From the NCBI GenBank assembly GCA_009773615.1, contig WSYA01000022.1, positions 1 through 33,175 of the forward strand: a stretch of DNA of 33,175 nucleotides, given 5' to 3'. The stretch is from Gallionellaceae bacterium (GTDB taxonomy: Bacteria > Pseudomonadota > Gammaproteobacteria > Burkholderiales > Gallionellaceae). Positions within the stretch are counted from its first letter, which is position 1. Each line of letters starts with the position of its first letter. The notes beneath the pieces are model-generated. The model was not told the origin of the DNA, searched no databases, and saw only the letters and a program-made list of their open reading frames with translations. Position numbers and translations under genes: made by a program. Below, piece by piece: positions 1-7,998 of this stretch.

Positions 1-75
1 GCGATTGGAAGGCGGCGCTAAATCGGTTTACTATCCAGTTTGAGGAACGGATGCCGCAGCATTAAGAAATTCCGT

Positions 76-627
76 TTACACAAAATAAAAGACACCCTCA
101 AATCGATCCGCGCTCAATATTGCATTCAGATTTTCCTCAAACGTGAGCGCCAGCCCCTTGGTGTTGATGTTATGAAAAATCACACTTTGTTGTTTTGCTT
201 CCGCATCATTATCGTTAAGCAGAATCAGACAAAAAGGCGTTTGAATATCCGACTTGGATGCTTCCAGCTTCTCGGCAGCTTTTAGACGGTGACTGCCGTC
301 AATGCGCTGGAACAAACCAGCTCCGCGACCATCATCAATATCCAGCGTGACAATTCTTATTTGCTCTTTATTGCGCCTGTCTGTTCCACTGGCATAGCTC
401 TTATTGAATTGCTTGATGCCGAGAATTTTTCCTTTGGGGGAGGACAAGCTCAATAATTCATTTGAAGATGAAATCGAAATATTGTCTTGCAGTGAGTTCA
501 GGGTGTAGCTCAGTGTTACTTCAGGGAAGAAGACATACTCTCGTTTATTCAGATACGCTTCCAACTCCTGCAAATGCTTTTCATCCACTTTGCGTTGATA
601 ATTGTTTGATTGGGACAACTTCGCCAA
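76..627 (-). CDS. DGQHR-type domain protein, probably frameshifted at its 5' end and shortened at its 3' end
   Basis: The 183-residue frame as drawn opens with TTG. It contains an IDGSHR motif (about residues 109-114) and an FHNINTKG stretch (about 151-158). Both resemble the DGQHR/DndB-like and ParB-like families, in which a D-G-x-H-R core is followed by an F-x-x-I-N-T segment. The same frame stays open and protein-like further upstream to about position 694 but has no ATG, GTG or TTG there. An ATG at 701-699 overlaps the hsdS stop as ATGA, but its frame ends after 22 codons. One extra base near the C run at 688-691 would join the two, so a single-base deletion or sequencing error is likely. 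DGQHR proteins are often about 350 residues, so the C-terminus also looks short. The role is unknown; position suggests an accessory of the upstream restriction-modification genes. Family assignment is moderate and function is not assigned. Confidence 0.55.
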   Translation of the reverse strand: MAKLSQSNNYQRKVDEKHLQELEAYLNKREYVFFPEVTLSYTLNSLQDNISISSSNELLSLSSPKGKILGIKQFNKSYASGTDRRNKEQIRIVTLDIDDGRGAGLFQRIDGSHRLKAAEKLEASKSDIQTPFCLILLNDNDAEAKQQSVIFHNINTKGLALTFEENLNAILSADRFEGVFYFV

Positions 628-697
628 ATCACTTAATTTGCATAACCCCGAATACAGGTAAATCCGCCCAATGATCGTTCCAGCAAGCCCCTTAATA

Positions 698-2113
698 TCA
701 TGCCGACTCTCCTAAAATCATGCGCTCAATTTCATTTTTTGCCGTCGCCAATATTTGCGCGGCCTCTTGTTGCAACTGCTTGGCTTGTGCGCGGATATGG
801 CTGATGTGGGCAGCGATCTCGTTTTGTTTTTCGATGGGAGGTAAAGGGATAGGCAATGCCCTGTATTCTTCTGCGTTAATGTTTGCTTGCACCGCGGGCC
901 GCTGAATTGCACTAACCCAAAATTTGTAGAAATTTGAGTTGCAGTAATAGAACAAATACTCAGGATTTATTCTTACATTGTCCACAATAAAGCGAATCAA
1001 GTAACCTGCAAAAATAGCGGGCTGATCGGTTTTCTTGTGAATATAGCATCGACCTACCGAGCCACTTCTAGCAAATAAAATGTCATTTTTATTGAGAATG
1101 TATTGCTCCTCAGTATTACCGGCAGTCTTCCAGCCAATATTTTTTAAGTTCCCAAGATTATCAATATCCGTGATTCTTATATAGCGAACATCATTCATAG
1201 AGTTAGCTTCTTTAGCTTCTTCATTCGCGCCATATTGTGGTGTGGAGATCAATAATTCTTTGAGAGGGACGAATTTATAAATTCCTTGTTGGGAAAAGAG
1301 CAACTTAAATTTCAATGCGTAATCAGGGTCTAGTCGGCCTCCTGTTACCTCATTAAGGGGCACCGTAAACATGCGCTTTTCTAGGCGGCTGTCTTGTTCG
1401 GGTAGCGTAATGCCTAGCTCGGCTAATAAATAGACATCTATGCCATTTAATAGCTCCTGCGCCTGTTTTTCTTTTTGTTTCTTGTTTTGCTCAGCCTGCT
1501 GATATTTACATACCCAATTATTCTGGACACTTAAGCTAGGCAGTGGAATTGGCAATGATTTGTATTCTTCAGCATTAATATTAGGCTGGCCCGCAGCGCG
1601 TTGAATTGCTTTGACCCAGTTTTTATAGGGCGTTAATTGAGTATAGATAAAAAAATATTCGGGCAATATTTTTGTCGAATCAACCACAAATCTAATCATA
1701 TAACCTGCAAAAAAACAGTCATATGCCACTGCATTAGATTTGTGCAAATAGACTTTGCCTACGGTATTCCCGCTTCGGGCAATTAGCAAATCATCATTAT
1801 TTATAATGTATTTTTTCTCAATAATTTCTGCCGTAACACCTAACGCGTCAATTAAATTTCCATATTCATCAATATCAGTAATTCTCACATATCGGGGCGC
1901 GAGGTTGTTGTTGCGAATGATGCCGCATTCGTTTGCTCCATATTGAGGTGAGGTTTGCAATAATGATCTAAGTGCCTTAGTGGGATAGGCGTACTGCTTA
2001 ATATTCCTATTGTAGAAGGCCATTTCTGGATCGAACCGCTCTGCCAACTCAGAACGGCGAGCCAAAAATACCATATTGGTATCTACACCCGCGCTTAACT
2101 CAAACTTGCCCAT
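698..2113 (-). CDS. hsdS: Restriction-modification specificity subunit (HsdS-type) with two similar target recognition domains
   Basis: This 471-residue protein is the DNA-recognition subunit for the upstream methyltransferase/nuclease. Two TRDs are visible at about residues 28-195 and 259-428. Each is followed by a helical, charged Lys/Gln-rich spacer (about 197-225 and 429-465) typical of HsdS. The TRDs share matching blocks: PQYGANE, Y-[VI]-RITDID, ARSG...VG, FAGY-[ML]-IRF and NINAEEY followed by PIPLP. Paralogous TRDs in one chain are normal, but these look unusually alike, which suggests related half-site specificities. The start ATG lies inside the 3' end of the methyltransferase gene (14-base overlap), with a GGAG about 9 bases upstream, so translation is probably coupled. 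Its stop overlaps a following ATG as ATGA. The target sequence cannot be read from the protein. Confidence 0.93.
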   Translation of the reverse strand: MGKFELSAGVDTNMVFLARRSELAERFDPEMAFYNRNIKQYAYPTKALRSLLQTSPQYGANECGIIRNNNLAPRYVRITDIDEYGNLIDALGVTAEIIEKKYIINNDDLLIARSGNTVGKVYLHKSNAVAYDCFFAGYMIRFVVDSTKILPEYFFIYTQLTPYKNWVKAIQRAAGQPNINAEEYKSLPIPLPSLSVQNNWVCKYQQAEQNKKQKEKQAQELLNGIDVYLLAELGITLPEQDSRLEKRMFTVPLNEVTGGRLDPDYALKFKLLFSQQGIYKFVPLKELLISTPQYGANEEAKEANSMNDVRYIRITDIDNLGNLKNIGWKTAGNTEEQYILNKNDILFARSGSVGRCYIHKKTDQPAIFAGYLIRFIVDNVRINPEYLFYYCNSNFYKFWVSAIQRPAVQANINAEEYRALPIPLPPIEKQNEIAAHISHIRAQAKQLQQEAAQILATAKNEIERMILGESA

Positions 2114-4274
2114 CGTTCACTCCGGCAATGAATCTGGCAAGTTCTGCGCTGATCACAGCCAGTTCATTCTTTCCTGTCTGCTTTCCGGTTGCGTCATAGC
2201 CTATGTCTTCTGCAATCGCCATGAAGATGGGGTAGTCGGGCAGTTTGCTTTGCCGTGCTTGCTGGTAAGCCTCTTCCAGCTCATCTTTCAACACATTCAT
2301 CTTTTCGGTGTATTCGGCGGAAATTTCCGCACGCCAAACTTTGTAGGCTTCTGTTTTTTTAAAATCTGCAAGGCTTCCGGTGTAAGTAGCTCCCGTAGCA
2401 TTCTTGAGTATTTCCTGTTTTTCCTTTTCCAGATGCGCAGCTTTTTCGCTGTAGCTGTATTCGTTGAGCAAGGTGTTTTGAAGGCTGAGCTTTTGCTGTT
2501 TGATTTGCTCGGTTTGTTTGGAGCTGTTCTTTCGCAAAAATAACACGCTGCTTTTCACACCCGCGCCAGTGGCGGTGAATGCGGTTTGCGGCAGGCTCAC
2601 GACGGCGATGATGCGATACCAGTCTTCAATCTGGTCGCGCACGTATTGCATGCTACTGTTGGTCAATACACCATCCGGGATGACGATGGACAGATAGCCG
2701 CCGTCAGTCAAAAACTGGTGACATTGTTCGATGAACAGGACTTCGGTGTTTTGTGTGTCGCGCTCTTTAACGCCGCTGTTCTTGAGGTCTAGCCAGGAAA
2801 CATCTCTGTTGCCGAAGCCGTATTCCTTGAGGTAAGCCTTTTCATTGAGCTTGATCGCGCTGCCAAACGGCGGGTTGGTGATGATGAAGTCGAAGCGTCC
2901 ATATTTGAAGCCTTTGTTTTGGGTCACTTCTTGCAGCTTGGTTGCCGAGAGCAGACCGTCGGCAGTAATGACATTGGTGTGGCCGTCATCATGAATGATC
3001 ATATTCATTTTGGCGGCACGGCCAATCTGTTCGTTGATTTCGATGCCGTAAAGGTTGCTCTGGGCAAAATCATGCCAGTGTTTCTTCCAAGCTTCGCGCT
3101 CGTCGGGATCGGTCTCAAAGTCGGAATAGATTTCGCTGGCCTGCTTTCGCACCTTTTCCAATGCGTGCAGCAAAAATCCGCCGCTGCCACATGATGTATC
3201 CAGCACCAGCGAATCATTCGTAATCGGTAATACATCAACGATGAATTTAACGATGGGGCGCGGAGTGAAGTATTGCCCGAAGCTGCCGCGAAAGAATGAG
3301 TCCATGAAGGTCTCGAATGCGCGGCCTTTGCTGTCTAGGTCGGTCTTGCTCAGGTTGATTTCCTGCAAATACTCGACGATGGTGCGAACGCGCTCATGGG
3401 TCAGACGGATGTTGTCCCGGAAAACTTCGGGGTCTTTCTTGCGCCCTTCTTCGTAGAGCGCGTTGACACGGAAAAACAGGGAGGTGTTAGTCTTTTTTAG
3501 CGCATCCTCTTTGTTTTTGCCTTCCTCCTGAATCACCTGAAAGTCATACGGTGTGCCGTCTTTGCGGGCTTTTCGTTCGTCCCATATTTTGCAGAAGATC
3601 AATTTGTCCAGTTCATCAAATGCCTCGGAAGGGTTGAGTTGTCCACCAGCCCAAAGCGCATCATGTGCCTGCTTGAAGCGGCGGGTTAGCTCGTCTTCAG
3701 AAACAACTTGAATGTCGAAAAAACGTTGCTCGCCTTCTTTGTATTTTTTCTTGTCAGCGCCTTTGACGAATTTGTAGGGAGCCAGTTTGTCCACGCCATA
3801 AGCGGGAATGTCGGGTTCGGCCTTGCGGGTGTTTTTTAGCTTATCAACCTGAAAAAACTCGTTCTTAATTTTTGAGGTTACCCAAACGTATTTGACGTTG
3901 TTGGGTAACGCGAATGCGTAGGAATAGGCTTGGTTGATGGCCTGACCGAATTCACCTTCGGATACGTCCTGTTTTTTGCATTCGACCAGAATGTGCGGCT
4001 GCAAGCATTCATCATCGTCATAAACAACAATGTCTGCTTCTTTCTTGTCCGCCCCCATTGTGACGCTGACATAATTTTTTACCCTCAGCTTGGGATAGCC
4101 GTACTGCAATATCAGTCGGCAATAAGCTTCGGCTTGTACCTGCTCTTCAGGATTGGCGTAATTGCGAGATTTTTTCTCGGTGAGATATTCGATGCGTTTA
4201 TTGCCATCGTGCAATCGTATGAGGCCAGCTTTGATGCCTTCTTGGACGTAGTCTTTGGGTGTTTCATCGCTCAT
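2100..4274 (-). CDS. Fused restriction nuclease / N6-adenine DNA methyltransferase, BcgI-like or type I-derived
   Basis: The 724-residue protein begins with a type I HsdR_N-like nuclease domain. The PD-(D/E)xK pattern is seen as D81 followed by E98-C-K100. The second half is a HsdM-like N6-adenine methyltransferase. It has a motif X-like GQYFTPRP (about 333-340), the S-adenosylmethionine motif DTSCGSGG (359-366) and the catalytic NPPF (467-470). Its C-terminus is a long charged helical region. Classical HsdM is about 500 residues and lacks the nuclease. Combining both activities in one chain with a separate S subunit is the architecture of BcgI-type systems. No SF2 helicase motif occurs in it, and no separate HsdR is in the window, although one could lie beyond it. 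The ATG at 4274 is preceded by AAGGT. An alternative is a modification subunit whose nuclease domain is inactive, but the D...E-x-K residues are intact. Confidence 0.88.
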   Translation of the reverse strand: MSDETPKDYVQEGIKAGLIRLHDGNKRIEYLTEKKSRNYANPEEQVQAEAYCRLILQYGYPKLRVKNYVSVTMGADKKEADIVVYDDDECLQPHILVECKKQDVSEGEFGQAINQAYSYAFALPNNVKYVWVTSKIKNEFFQVDKLKNTRKAEPDIPAYGVDKLAPYKFVKGADKKKYKEGEQRFFDIQVVSEDELTRRFKQAHDALWAGGQLNPSEAFDELDKLIFCKIWDERKARKDGTPYDFQVIQEEGKNKEDALKKTNTSLFFRVNALYEEGRKKDPEVFRDNIRLTHERVRTIVEYLQEINLSKTDLDSKGRAFETFMDSFFRGSFGQYFTPRPIVKFIVDVLPITNDSLVLDTSCGSGGFLLHALEKVRKQASEIYSDFETDPDEREAWKKHWHDFAQSNLYGIEINEQIGRAAKMNMIIHDDGHTNVITADGLLSATKLQEVTQNKGFKYGRFDFIITNPPFGSAIKLNEKAYLKEYGFGNRDVSWLDLKNSGVKERDTQNTEVLFIEQCHQFLTDGGYLSIVIPDGVLTNSSMQYVRDQIEDWYRIIAVVSLPQTAFTATGAGVKSSVLFLRKNSSKQTEQIKQQKLSLQNTLLNEYSYSEKAAHLEKEKQEILKNATGATYTGSLADFKKTEAYKVWRAEISAEYTEKMNVLKDELEEAYQQARQSKLPDYPIFMAIAEDIGYDATGKQTGKNELAVISAELARFIAGVNDGQV

Positions 4275-4515
4275 GGCATTACCTTGATTTCAACATTAAG
4301 CAAGAATAGTAGCAAACGAAGGCAGGCCACGGTATCTTTGTAGCAATCACTTCACCCCCATCCACGCATGGCATCTTCAGTGTAGGGCGATCGACAGTCC
4401 GCTTTGGCCGAGGAGCAGACTTCCCAGCTACCTGCATGAGCTGCGCATCTGACACCGAAGCGACAACTACCCCCACGCAGTCATCGACAATACTTTGTCG
4501 GATTACTCGTCTTGA

Positions 4516-5256
4516 CTAGACTGCTGACGCTCCGCAGCACTTCTTAAATTTTCTCCCGCTGCCGCAACTACATGCCGCGTTGCGACCTTGCTTGGGGCTT
4601 TCATGCTCAACAGTTTTACCGCTAGTGCGTTGCGCTACTGCATGACGTTGCGGTGCCCAGAATTTATATATCCACCCCACGCTCGCCGGAATTTGTTTGG
4701 ATAACTCTTCGCGCTGAGCCGGTGTTTTTGTGAGCTCCTCTTCTTCCGGGGTGACTTCGGGTGAACCGAGTAAATATATTGGCCGCAACACTTCAGACCC
4801 GTGCTTGGACTCAAACACAGCCCTCCAGCTATCTCGTTGCATATTGATGGCAGTCATGTAGCCGTGCGCCCACATTTCACCATCTACATATTCACGCTCA
4901 TCGTCAACATACACATTGGTGTCAAATACCGGTTCGAAGTGCTCCGGGTCTTGATGCAGGCTCCAAGTTATGCCGCTCAAGTGGCGCATTATCAAACCAA
5001 TAATTCGCTCTGCCTGGGCATTCGTGTCAAAAGTTGGCGCATCCTCTGCTGTCGGCCCCCACACACGCGGCAACCATTCGCTCGGCATTAACATCGCAGG
5101 ACTGGAAGCGATGGCCGTCAGAAAACCGTCGAGACTATCCAGCATCATTATTTCGTTTGAAGTGGCGTCGGACATCAAAAAATTGTCGAGCTCATCCATC
5201 TCTATATCTGAGAGAGCCGGGATTACTTCCATCGGGTTCGAGTTTTGTTTGGACAT
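4516..5256 (-). CDS. YecA/UPF0149 family protein with C-terminal SEC-C zinc motif
   Basis: The 246-residue protein matches the UPF0149/YecA family. An N-terminal helical domain carries the LDGFLTAIASSP-type segment (about residues 43-54), and the C-terminus is a SEC-C motif with C229-S-C231 and C240-C241, like the zinc-binding tail of SecA. The molecular function is not established; SEC-C tails in SecA bind zinc and contact SecB and ribosomes, so a protein- or ribosome-binding role is inference. No strong Shine-Dalgarno sequence precedes the ATG at 5256, and a second ATG eight codons in is an alternative start. It stands 240 bases from the restriction genes and 39 bases downstream of the dUTPase-like gene, so it may be co-transcribed with the latter. 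Confidence 0.85.
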   Translation of the reverse strand: MSKQNSNPMEVIPALSDIEMDELDNFLMSDATSNEIMMLDSLDGFLTAIASSPAMLMPSEWLPRVWGPTAEDAPTFDTNAQAERIIGLIMRHLSGITWSLHQDPEHFEPVFDTNVYVDDEREYVDGEMWAHGYMTAINMQRDSWRAVFESKHGSEVLRPIYLLGSPEVTPEEEELTKTPAQREELSKQIPASVGWIYKFWAPQRHAVAQRTSGKTVEHESPKQGRNAACSCGSGRKFKKCCGASAV

Positions 5257-5295
5257 AGTTGTGTTTGATATTTATGTGTGGTCGAGCTTCAAATA

Positions 5296-5967
5296 CTACT
5301 GTCCGTCTACCACCAGCACGTATCTCAGTTTGAGAGAGTTGTAGAGTTCGTCGCGGACATTGGCCGAATCCAAATCAACCAGCTCCAACACTTCAACCAA
5401 GTGTTCGTTGTCTTCGCGACCATCCCATATCTTGATGTAGGTTCCGGCCTTGTATCCGTGGTCTTGGCGAAAAACATTCAGGACGTTCTTGCCGACGTAC
5501 TGCTTGAACAGGTCGTTCCATTCCATATCGCAATCATGCAGCAGCGATTCGAACAGGGCCAGGCTATGGCGTTTGGAGGCTGCCAACCCCACCAGCAGAT
5601 CGAGCTTTTCCAACAAACTTATTTGGGAGAGCACATAGTATTGGTTATCGAACTGCACCGACTTTTGCTTGAGATGAAGTTCGGCCTGCATCTCCATTTT
5701 CGCCAGCGCAATGTTTCCATGTTTAAGCTGGATAGCGGCAGACAGAATGAAATGCCAAATATCGACCAGCTCCATTTTCAGTTGAGCTAAATCGCAGTCC
5801 TGTTTCTTCCACCACTTCCAGCCGTGATGTTCTATCGCTTCGACACCTTCGACCTGGATGGCGCGATACCAGTTATTGTTGGCGCCCACCCACTCTGGAT
5901 TGACCTTGCTGTTCATGCCGTCCTGCAATTCAAGCATGGAAAGCAGTTGTGTTTCAGTAATCGTCAT
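5296..5967 (-). CDS. dUTP diphosphatase, dimeric all-alpha type (MazG-like NTP-PPase superfamily)
   Basis: The 223-residue protein resembles the dimeric dUTPase_2 family, which hydrolyses dUTP to dUMP and pyrophosphate using magnesium. Evidence is the N-terminal ML-x-LQD-x-MN segment and an EAIEHHGWKWWK stretch (about 43-54), followed by an ELVDIWHF helix (66-73). These place the acidic metal ligands of the superfamily on two helices (E43/E46 and E66/D69 are the best candidates). It is unrelated to the trimeric beta-fold Dut. The start ATG at 5967 has only a weak upstream ribosome site. It lies 96 bases after the nickel transporter stop on the same strand but has no functional link to it. Substrate specificity within the superfamily is inferred from overall resemblance only. 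Confidence 0.8.
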   Translation of the reverse strand: MTITETQLLSMLELQDGMNSKVNPEWVGANNNWYRAIQVEGVEAIEHHGWKWWKKQDCDLAQLKMELVDIWHFILSAAIQLKHGNIALAKMEMQAELHLKQKSVQFDNQYYVLSQISLLEKLDLLVGLAASKRHSLALFESLLHDCDMEWNDLFKQYVGKNVLNVFRQDHGYKAGTYIKIWDGREDNEHLVEVLELVDLDSANVRDELYNSLKLRYVLVVDGQ

Positions 5968-6044
5968 TATCTGTGCCTGTTGAGAAGAGCGCGCATTTTA
6001 CAGCACGGCACGTACATTCCCATGAAGGCAATAAATTTTCCCGG

Positions 6045-6068
6045 TTCAGATTCAGATTCAGGTTCAGG
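6045..6068. repeat. Four-unit hexanucleotide tandem repeat across the nickel transporter stop codon
   Basis: The plus strand reads two TTCAGA units followed by two TTCAGG units. On the minus strand, in the frame of the transporter gene, each unit contributes a TGA, so the coding frame ends in a series of in-frame stops. The repeat straddles the gene end and could change in number by slippage without altering the protein. Confidence 0.85.
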
Positions 6069-6879
6069 TTACGACGGGGACACGTTGCTGGGCATAGCGC
6101 GCGATCAAGAAGCAGGCAGCAATGATTACGATGATGGCGATGCCAATAAACAATTCCCGGCCCTCTTGCCATGCTGCAACTTCCGGGAAAAACTGCCGCG
6201 ACAAACCCAATAGCGCCACGACCAAACTGAGCAACGCCACGGTGATTCCCATGATGCGCGATGCAACCCGCGCTGTGGCATCTGCGCGGCGCATCAGGTG
6301 GGATATCCACAACCCGTTGGCGGCATCGGTCACTATCATGCCCGACATGAAACAACAGGCCAGCAGCAAAGCGTGGGACACGCCACCGTATTGCGTGGCT
6401 GTGGCGGAAAACAACGCTGCTTGGGAAAGGGTGTCAAAAGAAAGTGCAAACAACGCACCCACTAACGCGATCAACAGCGGATGCCCCGCATACTTGAGAT
6501 TGCCCAACAGGCGCCCTTTGATGCCGACCATTTTGACCATTTCGTGCGACGGGGTCGAAAACACCGCATACAAATTGATGCCGCCGAGCAAAAGCAAAAA
6601 GAAAGCCGACACCCATGCCCCTACTGCGTTCATCCATGCAGGGATGGCACCCTGTTGAAACAGCACACTGGTCGCAACTGCCGCAATACAAACCACACAG
6701 CCATGCCCCAACGAAAACAACAAACCGCATACTCGTGCCAATCCGGTTCGCCCAGCCGTTGCATTTGCGCGGGTCAAGCCGTCGATGGTCGCCAGATGGT
6801 CGGCATCCATGCCGTGCTTCATGCCCAGCACAAACGCCAGCGAAACCAAAGGGTAAAAGCTACTAGGTATTGTCTCCAT
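6064..6879 (-). CDS. NiCoT-family nickel/cobalt permease (HoxN/NixA-like)
   Basis: This is a 271-residue multi-spanning membrane protein. The NiCoT signature H-x4-D-H is present as H22...D27-H28 in the first helix, followed by a FSLGHG segment and an LSFDT segment. These correspond to conserved blocks of HoxN/NixA permeases that import Ni2+ (some also Co2+) with high affinity. I chose the ATG at 6879 because a perfect AGGAGG lies at 6885-6890, seven bases upstream; the reading frame continues 19 codons further but without a better site. It follows hypE by 63 bases on the same strand, which fits a role in supplying nickel for hydrogenase maturation. It is shorter and more divergent than classic HoxN (about 350 residues). 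The choice between Ni and Co is inference from context. Confidence 0.85.
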   Translation of the reverse strand: METIPSSFYPLVSLAFVLGMKHGMDADHLATIDGLTRANATAGRTGLARVCGLLFSLGHGCVVCIAAVATSVLFQQGAIPAWMNAVGAWVSAFFLLLLGGINLYAVFSTPSHEMVKMVGIKGRLLGNLKYAGHPLLIALVGALFALSFDTLSQAALFSATATQYGGVSHALLLACCFMSGMIVTDAANGLWISHLMRRADATARVASRIMGITVALLSLVVALLGLSRQFFPEVAAWQEGRELFIGIAIIVIIAACFLIARYAQQRVPVVT

Positions 6880-6884
6880 GCCAT

Positions 6885-6890
6885 CCTCCT
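6885..6890 (-). promoter_or_regulatory. Strong ribosome binding site deciding the transporter start
   Basis: The minus strand reads AGGAGG seven bases before the ATG at 6879. It favours this start over the longer open frame reaching 6936. Confidence 0.8.
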
Positions 6891-6942
6891 GCAAGGTGAT
6901 TTCGGTGCTTATCTTATCAAGACCTGTATCCAGCAAATGCCA

Positions 6943-7998
6943 TCAGCATATCCTCGGCAATTGGTCGCCGTTGAGCCAGTCCACCATGCGCCTGCCGCCG
7001 AGTTTGGTTTTCATCTGCACGAAACAGGATGCATCCTCAATCACCGCACCAATTTCGGCGGCAGATTGTCCCAGGGGATGAGCGCGCATCGCGGCGAGCA
7101 GCATCGCAGCATCGGCTGCAGCGCAGATGGCGATGAGCTTGCCTTCGTTGGCGACGTAAAGCGGGTCCAACCCCAAAAATTCGCAGGCCGCCGCGACGGC
7201 TTTGTTGACGGGGATACCGGCCTCATCGATCACCATGCCCATGCCGGACTGCCGTGCGATCTCGTTGAGCGTGGTCGCCAAGCCGCCGCGCGTGGGGTCG
7301 CGCAGCACGCGAATGTCTGCGCCCGTCGCCAACATTGCAGCCACCAATCCGTGCAGAGCTGCGCTGTCTGATTCAATCGCCGATTCGAATTGCAGCCCCT
7401 CGCGTTGCGACATGATCGCCATGCCGTGGTCGCCGATGGTGCCGGAAAGCAGGATGGTATCGCCGGCGCGGGCGCGGTTGCCGGAAGGGTTTGTTGTGCC
7501 TTGCACATAGCCCACGCCGGTGGTGGAGATGTAAACACCGTCGCCTTTGCCGCGCTCCACCACCTTGGTGTCGCCGGTGACGATTACCACGCCCGCCGTC
7601 TTTGCCGCGCGGGCCATCGAATCGACGATACGCAGCAGGTCGGCCAGCGGTAAGCCTTCCTCCAGAATAAAACTCGCCGACAACCACAGCGGTCGCGCGC
7701 CCATCATGGCGAGGTCGTTGACCGTGCCGTGTACCGACAGACTGCCGATGTTGCCGCCGGGGAAAAATAGCGGCGACACCACATGTCCGTCGGTGGACAT
7801 CACCAGACGGCTCCCCGCAGGCGGCAGCGGTAACACCGCACCATCGTTGCCCTGACGCAGATATTCGTTATCTAACGCGGCGGTGAACACTGTCTCGATG
7901 AGCTGCGCCGAAGCGCGTCCACCGCTGCCGTGGCTCATGTCCACTCGCCCTTGTTTGATGTCGAGCGGGCGCACGTAGATGGATTTCGTTTTGCTCAT
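6943..7998 (-). CDS. hypE: Hydrogenase maturation protein HypE (carbamoyl dehydratase)
   Basis: HypE accepts a carbamoyl group from HypF on its C-terminal cysteine and dehydrates it with ATP to a thiocyanate, the source of the cyanide ligands of the [NiFe] centre. The 351-residue protein has the N-terminal SHGSGG motif (about residues 22-27), the GDTKVVERGKGDG nucleotide-binding stretch, DPTRGG, and the diagnostic C-terminus PRIC with the reactive cysteine last. Its ATG at 7998 overlaps the hypD stop as ATGA; a longer open frame to 8121 is read-through inside hypD and is not used. It is the sixth hyp gene in the cluster and is followed by the nickel permease. Confidence 0.96.
   Translation of the reverse strand: MSKTKSIYVRPLDIKQGRVDMSHGSGGRASAQLIETVFTAALDNEYLRQGNDGAVLPLPPAGSRLVMSTDGHVVSPLFFPGGNIGSLSVHGTVNDLAMMGARPLWLSASFILEEGLPLADLLRIVDSMARAAKTAGVVIVTGDTKVVERGKGDGVYISTTGVGYVQGTTNPSGNRARAGDTILLSGTIGDHGMAIMSQREGLQFESAIESDSAALHGLVAAMLATGADIRVLRDPTRGGLATTLNEIARQSGMGMVIDEAGIPVNKAVAAACEFLGLDPLYVANEGKLIAICAAADAAMLLAAMRAHPLGQSAAEIGAVIEDASCFVQMKTKLGGRRMVDWLNGDQLPRIC

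Noticed and set aside
4279..4476. A 65-codon minus-strand reading frame in the gap between the methyltransferase fusion and yecA-like genes.
   Set aside because: No recognisable domain and no ribosome site; the 241-base gap otherwise shows no clear promoter, hairpin or gene remnant.
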